Source: Hyphobacterium indicum (GTDB taxonomy: Bacteria > Pseudomonadota > Alphaproteobacteria > Caulobacterales > Maricaulaceae). Taken from it: a stretch of DNA of 64,000 nt. Position numbers and translations under genes: made by a program. Below are positions 53,937-61,370 of this stretch, in pieces; position 1 is the stretch's first letter, and each line of letters starts with the position of its first letter. The stretch spans positions 434,001-498,000 of the forward strand of contig NZ_QBDX01000004.1 in the NCBI RefSeq assembly GCF_003129605.1. Reading direction: 5' to 3'. Under the pieces are notes generated by a model. That model saw only the letters and a program-made list of their open reading frames with translations, ran no database searches and was not told the DNA's origin.

Positions 53937-54245
53937 TCACCCCCGCTTCCGCGTCTCCATCGCCTTCAGTTGTTCCGGCGTCGCCGGCGTCTGGAAGTTC
54001 GCTTTCCAGTCCTCATACGTCATCCCGTAGATCCGCGCCCGCGCCTCGGCATCGGAAATGTCGAGGCCGTTTGCCTCACCGGCGGCGCGGTACCATTTCG
54101 CCAGGCAGTTCCGGCAGAAATCGGCGAGGATCATCAGATCGATATTCTGCACATCCTTGCGGCTATCCAGATGCGCGATCAGCCGGCGGAAAGCCGCCGC
54201 ATCCACGGCATCCTGTTCGGCGGGGCTCAAATCCTCATGTTTCAT
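53937..54245 (-). CDS. DUF1244 domain protein
   Basis: 102 residues, cytosolic. The central conserved segment FRRLIAHLDSRKDVQNIDLM then DFCRNCLAKWYRAAGEANG, with the invariant Cys-Asn-Cys, is the DUF1244 hallmark. The function is not established. The gene is convergent with the deoxyhypusine-synthase-like gene and divergent from the Rieske oxygenase. Confidence 0.88.
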   Translation of the reverse strand: MKHEDLSPAEQDAVDAAAFRRLIAHLDSRKDVQNIDLMILADFCRNCLAKWYRAAGEANGLDISDAEARARIYGMTYEDWKANFQTPATPEQLKAMETRKRG

Positions 54246-54365
54246 GGCATCTCTCCAGCAGGCCGGGCGTGCAGGCTAACCCCGGCCCGGCGCGGCTGAC
54301 AATGCAGCCCTGCACGGCCCAGCTTTTTCTTGCCGCCGGCGCGGAAACCGGCGTAGCGTCCGGCC

Positions 54366-55436
54366 ATGGGGAACGGGGACTATCACATCGGCGCCAATGA
54401 TCCGGTCCGCCCGCTCAACGAGGCGCGCGCGCTGGATCCGTCCTTCTATCTGGGACAGGCCGCCCACGATTTTGACCAGCAGCACATCCTCGCCCCCGGC
54501 TGGCAGATCATCGCCCCCGCCGCCCTTGTGGCCGCGCCCGGCGATCATGTGGTGCGGGAGATCGGCGGCAAGCCGGTCCTCATCGTGCGCAATACGCAAG
54601 GCCGCCTCAACGGCTTTTTCAATGTCTGCCGCCACCGCGCCGGACCGATTGCGCTGTGCGATGGCAGGGGCGCGAAACGCCTGCGCTGTGCCTATCATGG
54701 CTGGATCTATGATCTCGACGGCCAGCTGAAAGTGACGCCGCAAATGGACGGCGCGAAGGATTTCGACATTTCCGGCATAAGCCTCGCCCCCATCGAGGTG
54801 GCGGAATGGTGCGGCCTTGTCTTTGCCCGCGTCGGCAGCGGCCCCGCCTTCGACGACTTCATCGCCGATATCGCCCCCTTCTGCGCGCCGGACCACATCG
54901 CGAAAATGCGCTGGTCGCATTCGCGCACCTACACCGTGGCCGCCAACTGGAAAGTCTATCTCGACAATTATCTGGAAGGTTATCACGTCCCCGTCGTGCA
55001 TGACGGGCTGAACGCGATTATTGATTATGGCGACTATCGCATCGACCTGTCGCAATGGGCCTCGGTGCAGAGATCGCCCATGGATGATGCCGGCCTCTAT
55101 GGCACGGGCGAGGCGCGCTATGTGACGCTCTGGCCCAATTCCATGCTCAATATCTTGCCCGGCCGCCTGCAGACCAATCGCGTCATCGCCACCGGGCCGG
55201 ACAGCTGCGCGGTGGAGTTTTCCTACTATTACCTGCCGGGCGAAGAGGCCCGCGCCGACGCCGACGATGCCTTTTCCAGCGAGGTGCAGGCAGAGGACGC
55301 CATGATCTGCGAGCGCGTCCAGCAGGGCCTCGCCTCCGGCGCCTATACGCCCGGCCGCCTCTCCCCCGCACAGGAATCGGCCGTCTGGCATTTTCACAAC
55401 CTCCTCCGGCGCGCCTATGGCGCGGATAAGGCCTGA
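54366..55436 (+). CDS. Rieske non-heme iron oxygenase, alpha subunit type
   Basis: 356 residues. The Rieske cluster ligands are CRHRAGPI and CAYHGWIYD (Cys-X-His, 17-residue spacing region, Cys-X2-His). The mononuclear iron site is DNYLEGYHVPVVHDGL (two His; the third carboxylate expected further on), typical of aromatic ring-hydroxylating or choline-monooxygenase-like enzymes. Electron-transfer partners are not encoded nearby. It is followed by a permease 4 bp later, which might import the substrate. Substrate unknown. Confidence 0.85.
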   Translation: MGNGDYHIGANDPVRPLNEARALDPSFYLGQAAHDFDQQHILAPGWQIIAPAALVAAPGDHVVREIGGKPVLIVRNTQGRLNGFFNVCRHRAGPIALCDGRGAKRLRCAYHGWIYDLDGQLKVTPQMDGAKDFDISGISLAPIEVAEWCGLVFARVGSGPAFDDFIADIAPFCAPDHIAKMRWSHSRTYTVAANWKVYLDNYLEGYHVPVVHDGLNAIIDYGDYRIDLSQWASVQRSPMDDAGLYGTGEARYVTLWPNSMLNILPGRLQTNRVIATGPDSCAVEFSYYYLPGEEARADADDAFSSEVQAEDAMICERVQQGLASGAYTPGRLSPAQESAVWHFHNLLRRAYGADKA

Positions 55437-55440
55437 TCCC

Positions 55441-56763
55441 ATGACCACAGAAACCCCCGGCGAAACAGACACCGGCCTCCCGCCCCTGCCCAATCCCGCG
55501 CTCAAGCCGCTGGGCTTCTGGGGCTGCTGGTCGCTGACCGTCGGGGTGATGATCGGCTCGGGCATTTTCCTCCTGCCCACCGTGCTCGCCCCTTATGGTC
55601 TGATGAGTTTCGGCGGCTGGCTGCTGACCGGCGGATCCTCCATCCTGCTCGCCCTCGTGCTGGCGCGCCTCGCCGGACGCACAACGCGCACCGGCGGCCC
55701 CTATGCCTATGCGGCCGATGCTTTCGGGGATCTGCCGGGCTTTCTCATCGCCTGGGGCTATTGGGCTTCGGTCTGGATCGCGACGCCCACCATCGCCCTC
55801 GCCTTTGTCGGCTATCTCGGCGTCTTCTTCCCGCAGCTGAATGACGCGCCGGTGGCACAGGCCGCCATCGCGCTCGGCCTGTTATGGACGCTCACCCTCA
55901 TCTCCATTCGCGGCGTGCGGGAGGCGGGCCTCGTCCAGCTGGTCATGACCTTCCTCAAGCTCATCCCGCTGATTCTCATCATCATCGCCGGGCTGGCCTT
56001 CGGCTCGGCCGACAACCTGCCGGAGCTCAACCCCACGGGCGGCCACCCTCTGGCTATCCTCGCCACCACGGCGCTGCTCACCATGTGGGCCTTCGCCGGC
56101 ATGGAGGCCGGCGTCATCCCGGCGGGCGAGGTCGCCAATCCGCAAAAGACCATGCCGCGCGCCATCTTTACCGGCGTCCTCACCGTGGCGCTGGTCTATA
56201 TCGGCTCCACCGCCGCAGTGATGATGCTGGTGCCCGCAGATCAGCTCGCCGCCTCCACCTCGCCCTTTTCCGATGCCGCCCGCGTGCTCGGCACATGGGG
56301 GCCGCCCCTGGTCGCCATCGGCGCGCTGGTCTCGACGGCGGGCTCGCTCAACGGCAATATCTTCACCTCGGGGCAGATGCCACTGGCCGTAGCGCTGGAC
56401 CGGCTCGCGCCGAAATTTCTCGCCATCCGCAACAAGGGCCATGCGCCCTACTGGGCGCTCATCCTCGCCACCTCGGTCTCGTCCATATTGCTGTTGCTGA
56501 ACTTCTCGCGCGGCCTGGTCGGCGCCTTCACCTTCCTGTTGATGATGAGCACGCTCACCACCCTCATCCCCATGCTGATCAGCGCCCTGGCCGAGTTCAA
56601 ACACTCCTGGGCGTCGGCCAGAGGCTGGGCCGCGGTGGCGGTCGCCGGAGCGCTCTATTCGGTGTTTGCCATTCTCGGCTCGGGCCTTGAAGTCCTCGCC
56701 TGGGGCGCCCTCCTCCTCGCCGCCGGCGTGCCGGTGTTTTATCTGGGGCGGCAAAGGGGGTGA
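55441..56763 (+). CDS. APC superfamily amino acid/polyamine permease
   Basis: 440 residues from ATG 55441. The first helix carries the APC signature SLTVGVMIGSGIFLLPTVLA; about 12 membrane segments follow (for example FLKLIPLILIIIAGLAFGSA, AFAGMEAGVIPAGEVANPQK). The family exchanges or takes up amino acids or amines. The start lies 4 bp after the Rieske gene, so the two are one operon. It is the last gene of normal GC content before the AT-rich island. Confidence 0.9.
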   Translation: MTTETPGETDTGLPPLPNPALKPLGFWGCWSLTVGVMIGSGIFLLPTVLAPYGLMSFGGWLLTGGSSILLALVLARLAGRTTRTGGPYAYAADAFGDLPGFLIAWGYWASVWIATPTIALAFVGYLGVFFPQLNDAPVAQAAIALGLLWTLTLISIRGVREAGLVQLVMTFLKLIPLILIIIAGLAFGSADNLPELNPTGGHPLAILATTALLTMWAFAGMEAGVIPAGEVANPQKTMPRAIFTGVLTVALVYIGSTAAVMMLVPADQLAASTSPFSDAARVLGTWGPPLVAIGALVSTAGSLNGNIFTSGQMPLAVALDRLAPKFLAIRNKGHAPYWALILATSVSSILLLLNFSRGLVGAFTFLLMMSTLTTLIPMLISALAEFKHSWASARGWAAVAVAGALYSVFAILGSGLEVLAWGALLLAAGVPVFYLGRQRG

Positions 56764-56880
56764 CCTTGACTTCGATCATTGCAGCATAGAATTTCCAAGT
56801 ACTTTATAATCAAAGAATTATTTATAATAATAATTCGGTAACTGTTCTGACATATTAATTTTATTTTAAATAATTATGGT

Positions 56881-57321
56881 TTAATCAGAATGATCTGCAC
56901 ACTGTAGACACAGTATGTTGTTGCTACGCCACATATCTACAACAGACTTTCTGTCGTCAACAACAAATGCAATATCGCTACCTTTTCGTAATAATTTTGC
57001 TAACATCTCGGCCTTGATCTTATAGTCTGGACGATAATCACCATCGGGCCGCATCATTAGATGATCAAACTCTATTTCATTTGAAGCCAACCATTTTTCT
57101 GTAACCGGGCGGTACCTTTCTGGTCGCCCTGTAGCAATTATAGAATTAAATAGCTTAGTGCCATGAATTAACTTGTACAACTCAACGATTTCTGTATTCG
57201 GTTTATCGTCGATCATTCTACTAAAAAATAGTTCCCAGTTTATCGGCTGCTTTGCAAGGACTTCACGCCTATGGTCTATGTTAGCTAGAGTGCCATCTAT
57301 ATCAAATATAATTGTACGCAA
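56881..57321 (-). CDS. HAD phosphatase of the T4 Pnkp 3'-phosphatase type
   Basis: 146 residues with a TTG start at 57321; no ATG or GTG lies in the short upstream extension. The HAD motifs are all present: I, FDIDGTLANIDHR; II, IIATGRPERYRPVTEKWL; III/IV, MRPDGDYRPDYKIKAEML and AFVVDDRKSVVDMWR. The combination of MRPDGDYRPD, VVDMWR and a Leu-Gln tail matches phage and bacterial polynucleotide 3'-phosphatases of the T4 Pnkp family, without a kinase domain. Expected activity: removal of 3' or 2',3'-cyclic phosphates from nucleic acid ends. It is AT-rich, unlike its flanks, and divergent from the next two genes. Confidence 0.82.
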   Translation of the reverse strand: MRTIIFDIDGTLANIDHRREVLAKQPINWELFFSRMIDDKPNTEIVELYKLIHGTKLFNSIIATGRPERYRPVTEKWLASNEIEFDHLMMRPDGDYRPDYKIKAEMLAKLLRKGSDIAFVVDDRKSVVDMWRSNNILCLQCADHSD

Positions 57322-57537
57322 CTTTTCTGCCCAATCACGTAGTTTCTGATACAGCTTATATGGAACCTATTGCCAATGCAATTTTTTGAACAGTTTTTTA
57401 AATTGCTTCAAAAACACTTGACCGCCCCTTCGGCGTAGAAAGTCAGGAACTTAGGCTTGATTTCATAACCATTGTATCGCAGGTTAAATTATCATGTAGA
57501 TCGTAAATTACATTGGCCCTTGAACCAATTTTTTTGT

Positions 57538-58815
57538 ATGGCCGAGCCTCGTCCTTCAATTGGCAACCTACTTCCCGCAGATTACGTCAATCTGCTTGAC
57601 GGCCTAGAGCAAGCCCTAGGTGTTAAAGTTTACCTTTATGGCGGTTGGGTGCTTTCTGCACTGCTGAGTAAACCGTACTTCGGCGATATTGATATAGTAA
57701 CGGAGTTACCTCTATCTGATTTGAGCGATGCATTAGCTTCCTTGGGAGTCAAAACGGGCACTCGTTTAAACGACATATTACGCATCAGACTCGCCGATGG
57801 GAATTTTATCGATGCGAACTCACTATACTTCCGGCGAAAGAAGCTCTCGCTAAAAGCTTTCCTATCCAGGAAAACGTTTTCGGTAAACGCGTGTGCGATC
57901 GACATTGGCACCGGGAAATATACTTTCACCGAGCAGTGTGAACGCGACATACTCGAAAGAAATTTTCGGGTTAATCCGAACGCTGAAATGGAGGGGCAAC
58001 GGCCTCTTTCAGTTCTCCGTACTTGGCACGAAATGAAATGCCACTACGGCTTAGAGTTTGTTGCTACCAACGGCTTCGAGGAGCAATATTTTGAAACCCT
58101 TGATAAAAACTGGCCCACAAATCAGATAGGAACCGGCTCGACTGAGCAATGTCTGAAAAGCACGCTTGAACCTTTCTTACCGAAGCAGTTTGATAAATAT
58201 CTTACCAAGGGCGCGGTTCGCAGTATTATACTTAATAGCTTCACGGTCTGGGACGACGTCGACGTGATCGTGAAATGTGACCGACGAGAAATTGTGCGTC
58301 ACCTTCAGTCTTTTAATGCAGAGTTTTCGCTGAATCACTATGGCAACCCCAAAATTTCACTGCCGGTCGGCCAGTTTGTTGATGTAATCCCTATTGGCAA
58401 AAATGGAAACTTGGCAGAAACATTGGAAAGTTTTTTTCACGAAAGTGATCGGCTAATTTGGGACTGGCAAACTGAGCATATAGAAGATCCCGTGAGTGTT
58501 CGGGATAATTTATCCAAGAAAGTAATTACCTTCCCGAAGCCACTTTTCCTTTCGCTTGCCGAGGAAGACATAGCTTATTTTGCACTGAAGTCGGTTTATC
58601 TAATTGTCCGGCATGATTTTGAACATGACTCACAAACGATGCGACACATAAATTCGCCTCAAGCATTCACTCCACATCATCGCCGCCTCTGTGTTTCTAT
58701 GGTTAAAGAATTGATTTGCACGCAACCTAAAGCGCTTCTAAAAAATCGTATATATCGGCTGGATGCCGGGATTAGGTCTAGCGCCACTTCGCTATTTTTG
58801 AGTTATTTACAGTAG
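57538..58815 (+). CDS. Protein with two CCA-adding/poly(A)-polymerase-type nucleotidyltransferase modules
   Basis: 425 residues from ATG 57538 (a TTG at 57472 would add 22). Module 1: YLYGGWVLSALL, DID at 50-52, third Asp at 92, then RKTFSVNACAIDI and RPLSVLRTWHEMKCHYGLEF, which match the RRDFTINA and DPLRLLRA segments of class II CCA-adding enzymes. Module 2: TKGAVRSIIL, DVD at 240-242, third Asp at 282, then HIEDPVSVRDNLSKKVITFP. Catalytic aspartates thus look intact in both. Expected activity is adding nucleotides to RNA 3' ends. It is AT-rich and 34 bp before the 2H gene. Confidence 0.72.
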   Translation: MAEPRPSIGNLLPADYVNLLDGLEQALGVKVYLYGGWVLSALLSKPYFGDIDIVTELPLSDLSDALASLGVKTGTRLNDILRIRLADGNFIDANSLYFRRKKLSLKAFLSRKTFSVNACAIDIGTGKYTFTEQCERDILERNFRVNPNAEMEGQRPLSVLRTWHEMKCHYGLEFVATNGFEEQYFETLDKNWPTNQIGTGSTEQCLKSTLEPFLPKQFDKYLTKGAVRSIILNSFTVWDDVDVIVKCDRREIVRHLQSFNAEFSLNHYGNPKISLPVGQFVDVIPIGKNGNLAETLESFFHESDRLIWDWQTEHIEDPVSVRDNLSKKVITFPKPLFLSLAEEDIAYFALKSVYLIVRHDFEHDSQTMRHINSPQAFTPHHRRLCVSMVKELICTQPKALLKNRIYRLDAGIRSSATSLFLSYLQ

Positions 58816-58849
58816 GTATAGATAGCAAGAATATAAGAGAGATATAAAG

Positions 58850-60034
58850 ATGCAACCTTATAGATATGATATTAAAAAATTTATCGCCATATCTGCCGTT
58901 ATAGCAATTATTACAAATTGGCTTACTTCATGGATTTTTTCTGCGTTTGGCGCATCAACATTTCTTAATTTAGGGTTATCAACTTCCATAGTAGGCTTAT
59001 TTTGGTTTTTATTTGACCAGTATTTTTGGAAAATGGATGTTTTTCGACGTCTGGGCATTTCAGAATTGCCTGATATTAACGGCGTCTGGGTCGGTGATGT
59101 GAATCGGTTGGGTGAGAACAATCCACATCGTTTTGAGCTAAGAGTGTTTCAAACCTATACAAAAATTTCGATTCAAACAAATAGCGAAAATTCCAAAGGA
59201 AATAGCGTCTGCGCAACCTTCCTAACAGATGAAACGCGTAGGAATTTTGATTTAGTGAACTACTGGTCGAGCAGAACAAAAACGCGTGACCCAGACAAAA
59301 ATTTCCATGAAGAGTTTCGGGGTGTTTCATTGATTGATATCCGAAATCATGACGATCAAATTTCTTTGGAGGACTACTATTTTACAGACCGAAATCCGTC
59401 GACAAAGGGGAAAGTACGCTTACATCGCGTTTCAAAAAAATTGCCGGTAAAAAACAATATGGATTTTGGTGAAACTTTTTTATCCAAGATTTTAGGGTTT
59501 ATAGTCAAAAATGTGCGCTACACTTTAAATAAACACGATGAAAAATTTAGAGTTAGTCGATCTATGAATAAGAAAAGGGCGACATATTTGGATTTAGAGA
59601 CTTCGATAATTTCGAACAAATCGGGAAAACCATATCTCGGCTGCAAGCTTGAAAAAGCGAATATTAAGCAATACCTTGAGCAGGTATCGGACATTCTAGG
59701 CAGTGACTTTCAGTATTTTGAAAATAATCGTCGCGATCGCGATGGGGTAGATTATCATGTGACAATCTTGAGTCCGGAAGAGTACCGACAACTGGTGGAA
59801 CGTGAGAAAAATAACCTTATACCGTTCGTAGGAAAATTAATTCGCTTTGAGATATTGGGCGTAGGTCGTGCTGTACATAACGATGATGAAGCTTTTTTCG
59901 TGGTTCTTGAATCAAGCGAAGCTGATGCTCTTAGGAAGCAGCTTGCCATTGGAGATAGGGATTTTCACATAACGATTGGCTTCTCGGAAGCTGATGTGCA
60001 TGGAGTTTCGAAAGGCAAAGATGCTCTGATCTGA
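58850..60034 (+). CDS. Membrane protein: Cap15-like 2TM/beta-barrel domain fused to a 2H phosphoesterase
   Basis: 394 residues, start preceded by GAGAGAT. Two membrane helices (about 9-31 and 38-58), then a beta-rich domain (70-195) with LPDINGVWVGDV, FQTYTKISIQTNSENSKGNS and LEDYYFTDRNPSTKGKVRLH, the pattern of the S-2TM-beta effector (Cap15) of CBASS anti-phage systems. The C-terminal domain (about 245-394) has two HxT motifs, DYHVTILSPEE (His303) and DFHITIGFSEADVHGVSKG (His373), typical of 2H phosphoesterases acting on cyclic phosphates or 2'-5' bonds. AT-rich, co-directional with the nucleotidyltransferase gene. Confidence 0.75.
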   Translation: MQPYRYDIKKFIAISAVIAIITNWLTSWIFSAFGASTFLNLGLSTSIVGLFWFLFDQYFWKMDVFRRLGISELPDINGVWVGDVNRLGENNPHRFELRVFQTYTKISIQTNSENSKGNSVCATFLTDETRRNFDLVNYWSSRTKTRDPDKNFHEEFRGVSLIDIRNHDDQISLEDYYFTDRNPSTKGKVRLHRVSKKLPVKNNMDFGETFLSKILGFIVKNVRYTLNKHDEKFRVSRSMNKKRATYLDLETSIISNKSGKPYLGCKLEKANIKQYLEQVSDILGSDFQYFENNRRDRDGVDYHVTILSPEEYRQLVEREKNNLIPFVGKLIRFEILGVGRAVHNDDEAFFVVLESSEADALRKQLAIGDRDFHITIGFSEADVHGVSKGKDALI

Positions 60035-60455
60035 ATGCGAACATCTACTTGTAGTGGCTTCAATCATCTGTGTTGATACATTCCAACATGGGAAGTTCCT
60101 TCGGGACTTGGCCTTCCCCCTTATCCCCACCCCCGCATTTCCGCTTACACTCCCTGCCCGTCTCCGCGCGCCCAAGTCTGCGCGCCCGGGCGGCCCCGCA
60201 CCGCCGGTCCTGGAAATTACGGGGATAAAACTGGAATCGCTCTAATGACCGTCATCGCCTTGCCCCACACGCCCCTCCGCCCCGCCAGCGCCTGCGCAGT
60301 TGTAGGAGTTGTAGTAGGAGACAAATTGTCCCGATTCCAGTTTTATCCCCGCTTCTTCGGCGAACCGGCCCGCTCATACCGGGAATGCAAAAGCGGGTAT
60401 CGCCAGGCGGGGGCCCGCATGCTAGGGCGCAAGCAGACAATCGCCGGAGCCTGAC
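60035..60455. other. Intergenic region at the right border of the AT-rich island
   Basis: 421 bp. The first 70 bp remain AT-rich; GC content rises from about 60110 on. It contains the perfect 19-bp inverted repeat described separately and no supported gene. GGAG about 10 bases before 60456 serves as the marC ribosome-binding site. Confidence 0.5.
60221..60350. repeat. 130-bp element bounded by perfect 19-bp inverted repeats
   Basis: GGGGATAAAACTGGAATCG (60221-60239) and its exact reverse complement (60332-60350) enclose 92 bp. Just outside the left arm is GGAAATTAC. Sequences of this kind (GGAAATTACGGGGA...) accompany REP-type/IS200-like (RAYT) elements in many bacteria, so this may be a non-autonomous mobile element or a remnant. 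No transposase is present. Confidence 0.6.
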
Positions 60456-61112
60456 ATGGACGCTTTCGACCTCGCCCTTCTGACCGCCAGCTTCGTCACC
60501 TTCTTCGTGGTGATCGACCCGATCGGCGTGGCCCCGATCTTTGCCGCCCTCACCGATGGCTCCACCCCCGCCCACCGCCGCACCATGGCGGTCAAGTCGG
60601 TCGCCATTGCCACCGGGGTTCTGATCGCCTTTGCCTATGGCGGCGAATGGCTCTTGGGCGCGCTGCATATCAGCCTCGACGCTTTCCGCGCCGCCGGGGG
60701 CGTTCTCTTGTTCCTCATCGCGCTGGAGATGATTTTCGAGAAGCGCACCGAACGCCGCGAGGAACGTGCCGACAAAATGTCCCATGAGGACCCGACCATT
60801 GCCGGCACGAATGAGGACATCTCCGTCTTCCCCATGGCCATTCCGATGCTGGCCGGGCCGGGGGCGATTGCCTCCATCATGCTGTTCATGTCCGGGGATG
60901 GCGGATCGGTCATGGGCCAGGCCGCCATTTTCCTCGGCCTCGGCGCCAACTTGCTGGCCTGCCTGTTGATTTTCCTCGCCGTCGGTCCGCTGATGCGGCT
61001 GATGGGCGATACGCTGGCCGCGATGATCACCCGCATTCTCGGCGTCATCCTCGCCGCCCTCGCCGCGCAATTCATCTTCGACGGTATCCGGGGGGCGCTG
61101 CTGGGCGGATAA
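60456..61112 (+). CDS. MarC family integral membrane protein
   Basis: 218 residues with six predicted membrane helices, starting LALLTASFVTFFVVIDPIGV (MarC signature with ViDP-GxAPiF) and including FPMAIPMLAGPGAIASIMLF near the middle. A charged loop (EKRTERREERADKMSHEDP) separates the halves. Function is not known; the old link to multidrug resistance is not upheld. The start has GGAG at a good distance. Confidence 0.92.
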   Translation: MDAFDLALLTASFVTFFVVIDPIGVAPIFAALTDGSTPAHRRTMAVKSVAIATGVLIAFAYGGEWLLGALHISLDAFRAAGGVLLFLIALEMIFEKRTERREERADKMSHEDPTIAGTNEDISVFPMAIPMLAGPGAIASIMLFMSGDGGSVMGQAAIFLGLGANLLACLLIFLAVGPLMRLMGDTLAAMITRILGVILAALAAQFIFDGIRGALLGG

Positions 61113-61196
61113 GGGCCGCGGCGGCGTCAAAATTTCGCCGCAAGCGTTTTTTAAAGACTTTTTGCTAGGGTGGCCGCGGTTGGAAAGGGTGAGGCG

Positions 61197-61370
61197 ATGG
61201 TACGGCTCGCAGTATTCCTGACAGTATTGGGGCTGGTTCTGACCGGCGTGACCGCCAGTGCGCTGGCCTTTTCACACGGCCATATCGACGCCGGCATCGC
61301 CTTCCTCTGGCCCGCCCTCGCCATCGCCCTGGTGCTCGGCATCGCCATGCCGGGCCGGCAGCGGACCTAG
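61197..61370 (+). CDS. Small two-helix membrane protein
   Basis: 57 residues from ATG 61197, preceded by GGGTGAGG; a GTG at 61170 is an alternative. Two hydrophobic segments (RLAVFLTVLGLVLTGVTASA and IAFLWPALAIALVLGIAMPG) are separated by a short His-rich turn (FSHGHIDAG). No known family. It ends 4 bp inside the 3' end of the convergent amidohydrolase gene. Confidence 0.6.
   Translation: MVRLAVFLTVLGLVLTGVTASALAFSHGHIDAGIAFLWPALAIALVLGIAMPGRQRT

Noticed and set aside
57538-60034. Reading the two plus-strand island genes as a standard CBASS operon
   Set aside because: The nucleotidyltransferase has GG and CCA-enzyme signature segments rather than the GS-type CD-NTase core, and no Cap2/Cap3 genes are present. 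A CBASS-derived module remains possible, but a normal CBASS does not fit.
56770-60067. Near-direct repeat CTTCGATCAT (56770-56779) and CTTCAATCAT (60058-60067) flanking the AT-rich island, as possible attachment sites
   Set aside because: Only 9 of 10 bases match, with no integrase, tRNA or extended core nearby; chance is a sufficient explanation.
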